A stretch of 46,318 nucleotides of DNA, taken from assembly GCA_903848465.1 (NCBI GenBank), contig CAINGK010000090.1:1-46318 (forward strand). Direction: 5' to 3'. A program made the position numbers and the translations under genes. Below the pieces are notes generated by a model that did not search any database, was not told the origin of the DNA, and saw only the letters and a program-made list of their open reading frames with translations. Positions 15,560 through 24,148 of this stretch are shown piece by piece; positions within the stretch are counted from its first letter, which is position 1; the number at the start of each line of letters is the position of its first letter. This DNA comes from an uncultured Verrucomicrobiota bacterium (GTDB taxonomy: Bacteria; Verrucomicrobiota; Verrucomicrobiia; Verrucomicrobiales; Verrucomicrobiaceae).

Positions 15560-17392
15560 TCACCCGGCCTTGCGCCAGATCGTGGTCAGCGTGCCGCGAA
15601 AGGTGATCTTCACCGCCCATGTCCTTAGCATCTCACGGAAGTGCGGCGAAGCCTCGGACTCCACGATCTCCCACTGCTCGATGGCGTCTCCGTTCAGCGT
15701 CGCATGCACGGGAATCGATTCGGCATGGTGGCAGACAAAGCCGTTCTTGCGCTCGCGATCAATACTCCATCCGGGTGCCAAATGCCATGTCACCACATAC
15801 GAAGTATCAAGGCCGACATCATCGCAGATTTCCACATAGTCCTGTGCAGCATGGACGGCACGCTGGGTCTGATGCCCCTCACAAGCGAAGCTCATCACGC
15901 AGATGTCCCCGCTGATCTGGAGTTCTGGCTTGGCATGATGTTTGGCCCACAAAAATGCCCCCATGCGCTGTGGCGTTGCGCGGCCTGCGACCGGCACAGG
16001 TCCATTGTGCGCCTCCCATGAAGCCAGTCGCGCCCGCAATGCCGGGTTCCCATAATAAGCACCGGTGCCTGGATCAATGATAAGCACATGCTGCTCAAAC
16101 CAGAGCGACACATGCAGGGCATCAAGATGACCATGCGCCGCCATGCTACCCAGGCCAAGGGGCGAGGCATCTGCTCTGACGGTCCAGCGTGCATCGCGCC
16201 AGATGGCCTGCCCGCTAGACTCATGCGTGAGCCACTTGCTGCGCATGGCAGCTTTCACTCCCTTGGGCGGCTCGCCCAGCCAAAAGCGCAGCACGGCACC
16301 GTCTGCCCGGTGTAGCAGCCAGCCGCGAAACTCCGCTGCCGCATTCGTACGCTTCAGCGGCAACGGCAGCACCTGCGCGTCATCTGAATCTCCAAAGTCC
16401 CAGCAATCGGGTGCTTCGACCACATCGACAAAGTATTGTGCGGCCTGAGTCAGGCGCTCCAGCACTTCTGCCTTGAACCCACCCACCGCCATGCCTGCAT
16501 GCCAGCACATTTCCCAGGCGAACAGGTGGTAATGCAGCGCTTGCTCCTTGTTACCACCATCGGTGGCGAACTGGTTTAATATTTCATGTTCCAGCAGTTT
16601 TACCATGTTCTGCAACGAGCAGATCATATTCGTCAGTGCGGGCCAGCGTGCGATTGCCATCACAAGGGAGCTGAGTTCACCAATGAGGTGATTGTTCGCT
16701 GAGGAGCCGAACGATCTGCGACGCCAAATCCACCATGCATGCGGGGGAACGATGCGGGCGGTCAGTTCATCCTGCCTGCGCGCGAGTTCGGGGTCATTGC
16801 AGCCGCGCACCAGCGCATCGAACCAGCAGAAGTTCATCAGTCGCAATCCGGCCTCCAGCGGGCTGGTCCAGTTGATACCCTGGCCTGGTGCGTTGCGGTC
16901 GCACCAGTCCTCCAGCCAGAGCTGTGAAACGCGGATCGCGTGTACGTCGCCATTGAGCGCGCTGTGCATCGCCATGCGCGTCATCTCGCTCCAGCGATTG
17001 ATCTCCCAGATGGCCCGTGCGTCTGCATCGTGCTCCAGGTGGCGATGATCCAGCTTTTGCGCGGGAATGCTTGGATCAATCACGACGCCCAGGGTTGCAT
17101 CGCGGTGCCAGCATGGTGGCGCACCCACTTCGACGTTCTTCCAGCCAAAGAGCTCCCACTCGCCACGCATCAACTTCTCCGCATCTGCGGCCAGTTGTTT
17201 GCGCAGTTCAGGTGGCACACGGTCGCGCCATGGCAGTTTGGGGACATCCGTGAATGTGCCATCCCATGGCTTGCTGGAGATGTGGCGGAGATGCGCAATT
17301 TCGTTTCGCCTCCCCAGACGTTCCGTCACGCGACGCCCCATCTCGCTCACGCTCATTGCGCGAAGCCGTTGCAGGTACCAACCCAGGCTCAT
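15560..17392 (-). CDS. Heparinase II/III-like family protein
   Basis: The 610-residue protein starts at ATG 17392, overlapping the upstream stop as TGATG; a GTG one codon earlier is possible. An alpha-helical N-terminal toroid (WEINRWSEMTRM; WTSPLEAGLRLMNFCWFDAL; NNHLIGELSSLVMA; GGNKEQALHYHLFAWEM) is followed by a beta-rich C-terminal region (MAAHGHLDALHVSLWFEQHVLIIDPGTGAYYG; MAFACEGH-like strands). This is the architecture of heparinase II/III and oligoalginate lyases. No signal peptide is seen, as is usual for the versions found in exopolysaccharide loci. A lyase or polysaccharide-modifying role is inferred. It is the last gene of the polysaccharide locus. Confidence 0.88.
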   Translation of the reverse strand: MSLGWYLQRLRAMSVSEMGRRVTERLGRRNEIAHLRHISSKPWDGTFTDVPKLPWRDRVPPELRKQLAADAEKLMRGEWELFGWKNVEVGAPPCWHRDATLGVVIDPSIPAQKLDHRHLEHDADARAIWEINRWSEMTRMAMHSALNGDVHAIRVSQLWLEDWCDRNAPGQGINWTSPLEAGLRLMNFCWFDALVRGCNDPELARRQDELTARIVPPHAWWIWRRRSFGSSANNHLIGELSSLVMAIARWPALTNMICSLQNMVKLLEHEILNQFATDGGNKEQALHYHLFAWEMCWHAGMAVGGFKAEVLERLTQAAQYFVDVVEAPDCWDFGDSDDAQVLPLPLKRTNAAAEFRGWLLHRADGAVLRFWLGEPPKGVKAAMRSKWLTHESSGQAIWRDARWTVRADASPLGLGSMAAHGHLDALHVSLWFEQHVLIIDPGTGAYYGNPALRARLASWEAHNGPVPVAGRATPQRMGAFLWAKHHAKPELQISGDICVMSFACEGHQTQRAVHAAQDYVEICDDVGLDTSYVVTWHLAPGWSIDRERKNGFVCHHAESIPVHATLNGDAIEQWEIVESEASPHFREMLRTWAVKITFRGTLTTIWRKAG

Positions 17393-19524
17393 CACAGTGC
17401 GATGCTTCGCCCTTCACGAATCGATTCCAGCACGGCAAACGTCAGGCGCATGCTTTGTCGCGCCTGTTCATAGGGCAGCGGGTGCGCCGCTCCGTGCTTG
17501 AGGAAAGCCAGCCAAGCTGCCATTTCTTCGGCGTGCCCTTTTGAGGTAAATTTTTTCACGGTCGCTTTGCGCTGTTTGAAAATCGACAGCTTCATGAAGT
17601 TCTCGCATTCGCAGACCAAACCGCTAGCGAATACACGGAATGTTTCCTTTGGAAAGGCCGTGTCACCTTCGGCTGAGTAAATCACCTGCGCTGACGATCC
17701 CTCCGCAAATTCGATCTGTGCCGTGACGGAATCCGGCACCTTAGGCCTGCCCACCGTTTGGGCGGTGACCTTCACCGGCCTGCCGAGGACATGGCAGGCG
17801 AAGTCAAAAAAGTGACAGGCCTCACCCAATACACGCCCGCCACTTTCAGCGACATTGGCATACCAGTGATCCGGCGCGAGCACGCCTGCATTCACCTGAA
17901 AGGCCAAGGTCTTTGGACCAGAAACCGTTTTCAATAGCTCCATCATCGCCACCGTCGCTGGAGCAAAGCGCCGGTTGAAACCCACCATCACGCTGCCCTT
18001 TGATTCAAGCATGGCGGCGTCGATCTGCGCCAGTTCTTCTTCTGTTAGGCACAGCGGCTTTTCCACAAACACCTGTTTACCAGATTGCAGCGCCTTCAAA
18101 ACCAGCGGTGCGTGCAGATGATGACGCGTGCCGATCATTACAGCCGCAGGTTCACAATTGAACACCTTCCCTGCGTCGGTCTCTGCATGGGCAAACCCAA
18201 ACTTCTCCTTCACATGGCGAGCTGAAAGGCCTGTGGCATTCACGATCGTGCCGAGTGTGATCATTCCCTTCACATGCGGAAGCAACATCGTTCGCGCGAA
18301 ATTTCCCGCGCCGATGACATCAAGAATTCCAACGCTCTTGTGAAGTTCAGCTTTGAGGCGATCTGGGAACTCTGACGCGGCTTCGTGTTTCGCGTCTTCA
18401 GACCGGCTGAAGCCGGGACTACAATACTCGATCAAGACACCAAGCTCGCTCTCGAGTTTGTCGTAAACTCCCAGAACATCGGCAAAGCCCACCCGGCGCG
18501 TCGTTAGCGGATTCAAATCCAACTGTCCGGTGCGCATCAGTTCCAGGCAGGCCTCAAAGTTGCGGTTCTCCGTCCATCGCACATGGCCGATGGGATAATC
18601 CTGACCGCCCCATTCATACTGCGGATCGTAGCGACCCGGGCCGTAACTACGGGAGTAACGCACCTGAATGTCCTTCATGTAGGCGGTCTTCCACGAAAGC
18701 TCTGCGTCGTAAATCCCCACAATCACCATGACGCCGCGATCACGCAGGCAGGAAATCGCCGTGTCTGCTGCATCACGGCCTTTGCCACCGACACAAAGCA
18801 GCACCGCATCCACGCCGTGGCCGCCTGTCCATGCACGCACCTCGTCTTCCAACTTCGATTGCGCGGGATTCACCACACGCTCCGCACCCATCGCGAGCGA
18901 GGTTTGCAAACGATCTGCGACAAAATCAACGCCCATCACCCGTGCGCCGGATGCCCTCAACAAACTCGTTGCCAGCAGGCCCACCAGCCCTTGCCCCATG
19001 ACCAGCACACGCTCACCAAGCCGCGCTCCGCTTTGACGGACCGCCTCCATCGAGATCGAAGCCAGTGTCGTGTACGCTGCCTGCCAGTCCTCCACGCCTG
19101 CGGGAATCGGTGCCGCCAGCAGATCCGGTACCGCGATGATCTCGGCATGAAACGCACACTCCGCGCCACCGCAGGCCACGCGATCGCCCACATGGAAACG
19201 CGAGTTCAACTCATCCACCGCCACCACCACGCCTGCCGCTGAGTAGCCTAAGGGCGTTGGCGATTCGAGCCGATTGCGCACCTTCTGTAGTGCGGCCTTC
19301 CAGCCCAGAGTCTTCGCGGTATCGATTACTTTTTTGACCTGATCTGGTCGAGCTTTCGCCTTTTGTAGCAGCGACATACGGGCCTGCTCCACCTTCATTC
19401 GCTCCGTGCCTGGCGAGATCACCGAACAAGTTGTCTGAACCAAGATGCCACCCGGCGGTGGCACAGGTGCTGGCACGTCCTGCAGTTCAAGGCGTCCGTC
19501 TTGGTATTGAGCGAGTTGGAGCAT
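17392..19524 (-). CDS. Bi-domain oxidoreductase: Zn-type alcohol dehydrogenase fused to Gfo/Idh/MocA
   Basis: This 710-residue fusion has, at residues 1-350, a medium-chain dehydrogenase (PPPGGILVQTTCSVISPGTE; LGYSAAGVVVAVDE; RVLVMGQGLVGLLATSLLRA with the NAD loop). Residues about 370-710 are a Gfo/Idh/MocA sugar dehydrogenase (VGILDVIGAGNFARTMLLPH; VFVEKPLCLTEEELAQID; VMVGFNRRFAPAT). The same fusion recurs in capsule and exopolysaccharide loci, next to heparinase-like proteins, and is presumed to oxidise nucleotide sugars such as UDP-HexNAc. It overlaps the heparinase-like gene by one base (TGATG), so the two are coupled. Substrate is not determined. Confidence 0.92.
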   Translation of the reverse strand: MLQLAQYQDGRLELQDVPAPVPPPGGILVQTTCSVISPGTERMKVEQARMSLLQKAKARPDQVKKVIDTAKTLGWKAALQKVRNRLESPTPLGYSAAGVVVAVDELNSRFHVGDRVACGGAECAFHAEIIAVPDLLAAPIPAGVEDWQAAYTTLASISMEAVRQSGARLGERVLVMGQGLVGLLATSLLRASGARVMGVDFVADRLQTSLAMGAERVVNPAQSKLEDEVRAWTGGHGVDAVLLCVGGKGRDAADTAISCLRDRGVMVIVGIYDAELSWKTAYMKDIQVRYSRSYGPGRYDPQYEWGGQDYPIGHVRWTENRNFEACLELMRTGQLDLNPLTTRRVGFADVLGVYDKLESELGVLIEYCSPGFSRSEDAKHEAASEFPDRLKAELHKSVGILDVIGAGNFARTMLLPHVKGMITLGTIVNATGLSARHVKEKFGFAHAETDAGKVFNCEPAAVMIGTRHHLHAPLVLKALQSGKQVFVEKPLCLTEEELAQIDAAMLESKGSVMVGFNRRFAPATVAMMELLKTVSGPKTLAFQVNAGVLAPDHWYANVAESGGRVLGEACHFFDFACHVLGRPVKVTAQTVGRPKVPDSVTAQIEFAEGSSAQVIYSAEGDTAFPKETFRVFASGLVCECENFMKLSIFKQRKATVKKFTSKGHAEEMAAWLAFLKHGAAHPLPYEQARQSMRLTFAVLESIREGRSIAL

Positions 19525-19564
19525 TTGGTTGTTCTGCGTTAAGAGCTAAGCAAGAATCTTGGAT

Positions 19565-19831
19565 ATGAGTATCCTAAACAGGTGGTTTGATTTCTTGGTT
19601 TATGCTTCTTTGTGGATCATGGCAATCTCGGCGCTCGGCATGGCCTCAAGTTATGGTGCTTTGGTGCTATCCAAAATTACAGGTTTCAACACCGCTCCGT
19701 TTGTAATGAGAACTTCACGTTGGAGTGTTCGGCTTGCGTGGGCAGGAGCTATTGCCTTTGCCGTCGGATTCCTTCTATTTCTTATTTTCACCGTCGCAGA
19801 TTACCTCATCAACGGTGATCTTGTTGGCTGA
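19565..19831 (+). CDS. Small two-TM membrane protein, hypothetical
   Basis: This 88-residue frame runs against the surrounding minus-strand locus, filling the gap between the bi-domain oxidoreductase and CapK-like genes. ATG 19565 is preferred over TTG 19559. Two hydrophobic helices are predicted by eye (FLVYASLWIMAISALGMASS and LAWAGAIAFAVGFLLFLIFT), with a basic loop between. Codon use is AT-richer than in the neighbours. No family is recognised. It could be a recently arrived or orphan gene, or chance hydrophobic coding. Its stop lies only 2 bp from the CapK stop, so the two are convergent. Confidence 0.45.
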   Translation: MSILNRWFDFLVYASLWIMAISALGMASSYGALVLSKITGFNTAPFVMRTSRWSVRLAWAGAIAFAVGFLLFLIFTVADYLINGDLVG

Positions 19832-19833
19832 GA

Positions 19834-21228
19834 TTAGCATTCAGTCATTATGGCTAATCGAGTCACTAGCCACTTGTGCTTCCCGGCACTCGTCTTCTCC
19901 ACTTCTTTCACCTCACGCAACTTGAGCGTGAAATCATCGCCCAACTTTTTCAACAAGCCAAACCGCATCGCCACCTCACGATTCCCTTGCCATTGCGGCC
20001 CTGGCTGAAAGCAGCATTCCACCACGCCTTCGCGTTCTTGAAAAAACTGCACGGCCAGCAGGCCGTCGAAGATGCGATCGTGCATGTTGATCGCGGTGAG
20101 AGAGATGCGGCGGCCGGTGGCGCTGACGAGGTATTCGTAATCGCGGCCCACCACTGCCGAAACCTCAGGCCAGCCCACTTGGTCTTCATTCGTTAGCCGG
20201 GCATAGTCTCCGGTGCGATAGCGGATGAGCGGCATGACGTGATTGTGAAATGAGGTGCCGATGATCTCGCGGTTTCCTTCCGTGTCAGGCTCGCCGAACT
20301 CGACGAAACCGTACGTGGGCCAGAAATGCAGATGATTGGAGGTGCGGCTCTGCGCGGCGAGCACCACGCGCTCACTGTGGCCGTACCAGTGCAGGATTTT
20401 CGCGCCGAAAAACTGTTCCAGATACTGCTGTGATTCTGCCGTGAGTTTTTCTGAACCGCAGAGGAGTGAGGTCAGCTTGAAGTCGAGTTTCAGGCCGGTC
20501 TGTTCCAGTCCGCGGGCTAGCATCAGCGCAGCGCTGGGATATGCATGCAGGTGCTGAGGGCGGAAGTGGTTCAAGGCGGCCACATACTCAGGCAGGCGCT
20601 CCAGGGTGAGATGATACGATGAGAGGATGAGCCAGTTGCGCGTGGCGTCGAAATAGCTGATGCCGCCACCGGCTTTGCTTGAGGTCACACCACCGCGAAT
20701 CACGGCCACGCGGTCTCCGACGCGATAGCCACGCCGTGACCATTGGGCCTCGAGGTAAGCCTGCTCCTTGGGGCGGCTTACCCCTTTGTGGAGATAGAAC
20801 CCCACCGGCACGCCGCTTGATCCGCCTGTGGTGATGTAGAGTCGCTGCTTCGCGTCGAACTCTGGATTGACCATCTGCTCGCGATGCAAAATCAAATCCT
20901 GCTTCGTCAGCAGCGGATAGTCCGCTAGTTGTTCCAACGCCTCAAACTTCGCTGGATCGACGCCGCTCGCCGCAAAGCGTTCCGCATAAAATGGAGCTTT
21001 CGCCGCAGCTAATAACGAATCGCGCAATGCGGCGATTTGATAGCGCCGGATTGTCTCGACATCCCATAATTCCACCTCACGCGCTTCGTTTTGAAAACGC
21101 GTGTAGGCAGGGCCGTAGCGCAAGGAGGATGGAATCGCCCGATAGGCACGACCCGCCAGTGACTTCAACGGCTGCGGAGCTGCTTCATAGAGTTTGAGCA
21201 GCGGATAAAGGGTGTCTTCGAGGGACAT
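19834..21228 (-). CDS. CapK/PaaK-like adenylate-forming enzyme (phenylacetate-CoA ligase family)
   Basis: The 464-residue protein belongs to the adenylate-forming superfamily, in the CapK/PaaK group common in capsule loci. Visible motifs are the P-loop-like YITTGGSSGVPVGFYLHKG (residues around 130), LHWYGHSERVVLAAQ (the adenine/acyl pocket motif, usually Y-G-x-T/S-E), and RYRTGDYARL (hinge/ATP motif). Members of the capsule-locus branch probably activate an acid for transfer to a glycan or carrier, but the reaction is unproven. It starts 4 bp after the larB stop, so it is part of the exosortase-methyltransferase-larE-larB run. Confidence 0.87.
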   Translation of the reverse strand: MSLEDTLYPLLKLYEAAPQPLKSLAGRAYRAIPSSLRYGPAYTRFQNEAREVELWDVETIRRYQIAALRDSLLAAAKAPFYAERFAASGVDPAKFEALEQLADYPLLTKQDLILHREQMVNPEFDAKQRLYITTGGSSGVPVGFYLHKGVSRPKEQAYLEAQWSRRGYRVGDRVAVIRGGVTSSKAGGGISYFDATRNWLILSSYHLTLERLPEYVAALNHFRPQHLHAYPSAALMLARGLEQTGLKLDFKLTSLLCGSEKLTAESQQYLEQFFGAKILHWYGHSERVVLAAQSRTSNHLHFWPTYGFVEFGEPDTEGNREIIGTSFHNHVMPLIRYRTGDYARLTNEDQVGWPEVSAVVGRDYEYLVSATGRRISLTAINMHDRIFDGLLAVQFFQEREGVVECCFQPGPQWQGNREVAMRFGLLKKLGDDFTLKLREVKEVEKTSAGKHKWLVTRLAIMTEC

Positions 21229-21232
21229 GACT

Positions 21233-21994
21233 CTATCGAGCTTTCGGCTGCATGTTCAGCACGCGTAATGCGGCCATCGCTGCGCCGAAACCGTTGTCGA
21301 TGTTCACCACAGTGAGGCCGCTGGCGCAGGAGTTTAGCATGCTGAGCAGGGCGGAGATGCCATGCAGATTTGCGCCATAGCCAACGCTGGTTGGAACCGC
21401 GATCACCGGAGCGGCGACGAGTCCACCGAGGACGCTGGGCAGCGCGCCCTCCATGCCGGCGATGGCGATGACAATGCTGGCGGCACGCAGATCATCAAGG
21501 CGTGCCAGCAGTCGATGAAGGCCAGCGACACCCACATCGGTGATGCGGTTCACGCGTGCCCCGGCGAATTCAAGGGTCTGCGAAGCTTCTTCGGCAACCG
21601 GTATATCAGAGGTTCCAGCACAGACCACCGCTACAGTCGCTGATCTAAATGAACCTATCATCTGCCCGATGCGATATAAGCGTGAAACACCGTCATAGCT
21701 GCCAGTGGGAAAACGCTGCTGCAACAAGATGGCGACTTCAGCACTCACACGCGTGGCGAGGGCACAGCCATGCGCGGTGACGAGAGCGGTGAGCGCGTCT
21801 GCTGTTTGGGCGAGAGTTTTACCTTCGGCATACACAGCCTCGGGAAAGCCTTGGCGGATGACGCGATGTGTATCGGCCAGCACCTGGCCCGCTTCGGCAA
21901 AGGGAAGCGTGCGCAGACGTTCCAGCGCCTGATCAGCAGGCAAAGTGCCTGCGCTGACTTGATCAAGTAGATCACGAAGCTTCGATTCGTTCAT
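21233..21994 (-). CDS. larB: Nickel-pincer cofactor biosynthesis protein LarB
   Basis: The 253-residue protein is LarB, the PurE-related carboxylase/hydrolase that converts nicotinic acid adenine dinucleotide to the dicarboxylated mononucleotide P2CMN, the first step to the nickel-pincer nucleotide cofactor. The C-terminal AIR-carboxylase-like domain is plain: VAVVCAGTSDIPVAEEA, then ASIVIAIAGMEGALPSVLGG and GYGANLHGISALLSMLNSCA. E182 and C223 fit the conserved Glu and Cys reported as essential in LarB. The N-terminal region (DQALERLRTLPFAEAG) is also family-typical. It overlaps larE by 4 bp. No larA or larC lies in the window, so the final holoenzyme is unknown. Confidence 0.95.
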   Translation of the reverse strand: MNESKLRDLLDQVSAGTLPADQALERLRTLPFAEAGQVLADTHRVIRQGFPEAVYAEGKTLAQTADALTALVTAHGCALATRVSAEVAILLQQRFPTGSYDGVSRLYRIGQMIGSFRSATVAVVCAGTSDIPVAEEASQTLEFAGARVNRITDVGVAGLHRLLARLDDLRAASIVIAIAGMEGALPSVLGGLVAAPVIAVPTSVGYGANLHGISALLSMLNSCASGLTVVNIDNGFGAAMAALRVLNMQPKAR

Positions 21995-22791
21995 ACTGAG
22001 CGGGCTTTGAGCACTTCGTTCATGCTGCCGGAACGCAGTCCGCCGAGATCAAGCGTGATGTAGGTGTATCCGGTGGCGCGCAGTGCAGTGGTGATGGCCT
22101 CACGTTCCTGCAAGGCGCGCAGCAGATCGGCCTCGGGCACTTCAAGACGAGCCACATCGCCATGATGACGGACGCGCAGCTCACGGAAGCCGAGATCAAA
22201 TAGCGCGGCCTCGGCTCGTTCGATTTGTGAGAGCAGTTTCGGCGTTACGCTGGTGCCATATGGCACGCGTGAGGCAAGGCAGGCAGCGGCGGGCTTGTTC
22301 CAGTTTGGCAGGCCGAGGTCTTTGGCAAAGTGCCGCACGTCTTGCTTGCTGAATCCGAGATCGTGCAGCGGGCTAAGGATTTTCAGTTCACGAGCTGCGG
22401 CGCGACCGGGCCGGACATCGAGCGTGTCCTCGGCGTTCATGCCATCCAACACATGTGCGATGCCGTTGTGCTCGGCAAACTGACGCAGGGCACGATAGAC
22501 GTGGTCCTTGCAGAAGTAGCAGCGATTCGGGGCGTTCGCTTGATAGGCCGGATCATTCACTTCTGCTGTGGGCAGAAGTTCAAGACGCGCACCAAGTTGT
22601 TTGGCGAGAGTGATGGCCTCGTCTTTCTCACTTTGCGGCAGGCTCGGTGAGACAGCGAGGAGGGCGATTACGTTCTCACTGCCGAGCGCATCCAAGGATG
22701 CCTTTAATACGAGCGTGCTGTCCACACCTCCCGAGTAGGCGACGGCGACGCGTTGCAGTGGACGGAGATAATGGAGAAGACGATCTTTCAT
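21991..22791 (-). CDS. larE: ATP-dependent sulfur transferase LarE
   Basis: LarE adds sulfur to P2CMN in two rounds to give the dithiocarboxylate precursor of the nickel-pincer cofactor. The 266-residue protein starts at ATG 22791, overlapping the methyltransferase stop by 4 bp; a start at 22836 adds 15 residues and is less likely. The PP-loop AYSGGVDSTLVLK lies at residues 18-30. Cysteines occur at 91 and 94 (NRCYFCKDHVY) and 171 (ACLASRVPYG). The last matches the sulfur-donor/cluster cysteine of the family. Both sacrificial single-Cys and Fe-S cluster (three-Cys) LarE types are known, and this one may be the latter. ExsB/TtuA-like enzymes are the alternative. Confidence 0.93.
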   Translation of the reverse strand: MKDRLLHYLRPLQRVAVAYSGGVDSTLVLKASLDALGSENVIALLAVSPSLPQSEKDEAITLAKQLGARLELLPTAEVNDPAYQANAPNRCYFCKDHVYRALRQFAEHNGIAHVLDGMNAEDTLDVRPGRAAARELKILSPLHDLGFSKQDVRHFAKDLGLPNWNKPAAACLASRVPYGTSVTPKLLSQIERAEAALFDLGFRELRVRHHGDVARLEVPEADLLRALQEREAITTALRATGYTYITLDLGGLRSGSMNEVLKARSV

Positions 22792-23438
22792 GAGGTTTTC
22801 ACAGCGATGTAACTCTTGGTGAAGAGGCCCAGGCAAACTTTCTCACGCAGAATCTCGCAGCCAGGAAAGAGGCTCACCATTTCCGCATGGGTAAGGAGGC
22901 GGATGTCGCTGATGAATGCGGCCACTTGTTGTGCATCAGGCCGGGTGAGCCAGCCCCAGATGCTGAAGTTGCGCGTGAGGCGGTGCTGCCAGGCTTTTGG
23001 CAGCCAGTGGATGAAGGGAGTCATGAAATGCGGCTCGATCCAAAACTCCTGCGCAGGGGTTTGAACCCATAAACGCCCGCCGGTGCGGATCACTTCTTTA
23101 GCGAAGGCTTTCTGACGTTCCAAATCTCCCACATGCTCAATGACGCTGTTGGAAAAGACGATGTCAAAGGACTGATCTGCAAACGGCAGTGAGCAGCCAT
23201 CAGCGATCTGGAAACGAAAACGTCCCTGATCAGTAGGCGGGGTGATTTCGTGTACATTGACGATACAAATTTCTGCTGCGATCTGCTGATGCCCCTCCCA
23301 TGTAGCCGGATACCCGCCGATGTCGAGTATGCGCTCATGTGGCTGTGGCTGAATGCGGTCCACAAACTGAGCGAAGCGCTTTTTTCGGAAGGTTTTAAAA
23401 ACCAGCTTCCAGATGTTATGAATGAGCGTCTGTTTCAT
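22788..23438 (-). CDS. Class I SAM-dependent methyltransferase
   Basis: The 216-residue protein has a Rossmann methyltransferase core. Motif I appears in modified form as ERILDIGGYPATWEGH, the acidic loop as ICIVNVHEITPP, and motif IV region as FADQSFDIVFSNSVIEHVGD, followed by LWVQTPAQEFWIEPHFMTPF. It belongs to the Methyltransf_11-like group, often acting on small molecules or glycans in polysaccharide loci. It overlaps epsI by 4 bp upstream and larE by 4 bp downstream, so it is translationally tied to both. Substrate is unknown. A role in methylating the polymer or a sugar precursor is an inference from context. Confidence 0.85.
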   Translation of the reverse strand: MKQTLIHNIWKLVFKTFRKKRFAQFVDRIQPQPHERILDIGGYPATWEGHQQIAAEICIVNVHEITPPTDQGRFRFQIADGCSLPFADQSFDIVFSNSVIEHVGDLERQKAFAKEVIRTGGRLWVQTPAQEFWIEPHFMTPFIHWLPKAWQHRLTRNFSIWGWLTRPDAQQVAAFISDIRLLTHAEMVSLFPGCEILREKVCLGLFTKSYIAVKTS

Positions 23439-24148
23439 GAGCGCGGCATGAGATTCTTCTGAAACTTAGGCGCCAAATGACTGACGAGGCCTAGCAGCAT
23501 TGTGACCGTTTCTTCATCACTGCGTATGCGCTGTCCGGTTTTTTCGGGTGGCCATCCCTCTGTGACCCAGGCCATCACGGAAGGGTAGGCCCAACGGTGG
23601 TTGATGTTGCGCAAAACGTTGTCGCGAAAGCTCAGAAGCTGGCGCTCCAGATTGCTCGGGGTGGTGACATCCGTCCCAACAAACCAGTAAACGTAATGCG
23701 CGCGCAGCAGTTGCTTGGCACCGTTTCCGAACAGCACTTCGCGCTCGATGGCGAGGTCGCGCACCTGCAAGATTTCACCGGATAGCAGTTTGACGTCGCG
23801 CACGCGTGAATTGGTGACCGTCCATCCCTGGCCATCGAGACAGACCTCGGGGCGATGGATGCTGCGACTGTCATTGCCTGCGATGACAAGGGATGCGGTG
23901 GCGAGATCGCGTCTCTCATTGGAGCGCCCCGGCGTGTGATACGCTCGTTTGACGATGATCGTGTCACTCGGGAGCAATGCGATTTCCTTTTCACTCGGTG
24001 GTTCGCTCTCGCCGACGAACCCGCCGACGACCATGGGAAGTTCGGCCAGCACCCCCACATCATCGCCCCCCTTCATTGCAGGCGAAAACTGGCAGAGCAG
24101 CAAGGTGATGCCACAGAGAATCAATAGAATGGAAGCACGCGCAATCAT
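23435..24148 (-). CDS. epsI: EpsI family protein (exosortase C-terminal-associated)
   Basis: EpsI proteins accompany exosortases in extracellular polysaccharide/PEP-CTERM systems. Starting at ATG 24148, which overlaps the exosortase stop by 4 bp, the product has 237 residues. It begins with a membrane helix (SILLILCGITLLLCQF) and has the family signature IHRPEVCLDGQGW (C103), with later HYVYWFVGTD and ERQLLSFRDNVLRN. A periplasmic location is expected. Exosortase-EpsI pairs are often fused or adjacent. Here they are separate but coupled. The invariant cysteine suggests a catalytic or redox role, though the activity is not established. Confidence 0.92.
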   Translation of the reverse strand: MIARASILLILCGITLLLCQFSPAMKGGDDVGVLAELPMVVGGFVGESEPPSEKEIALLPSDTIIVKRAYHTPGRSNERRDLATASLVIAGNDSRSIHRPEVCLDGQGWTVTNSRVRDVKLLSGEILQVRDLAIEREVLFGNGAKQLLRAHYVYWFVGTDVTTPSNLERQLLSFRDNVLRNINHRWAYPSVMAWVTEGWPPEKTGQRIRSDEETVTMLLGLVSHLAPKFQKNLMPRS

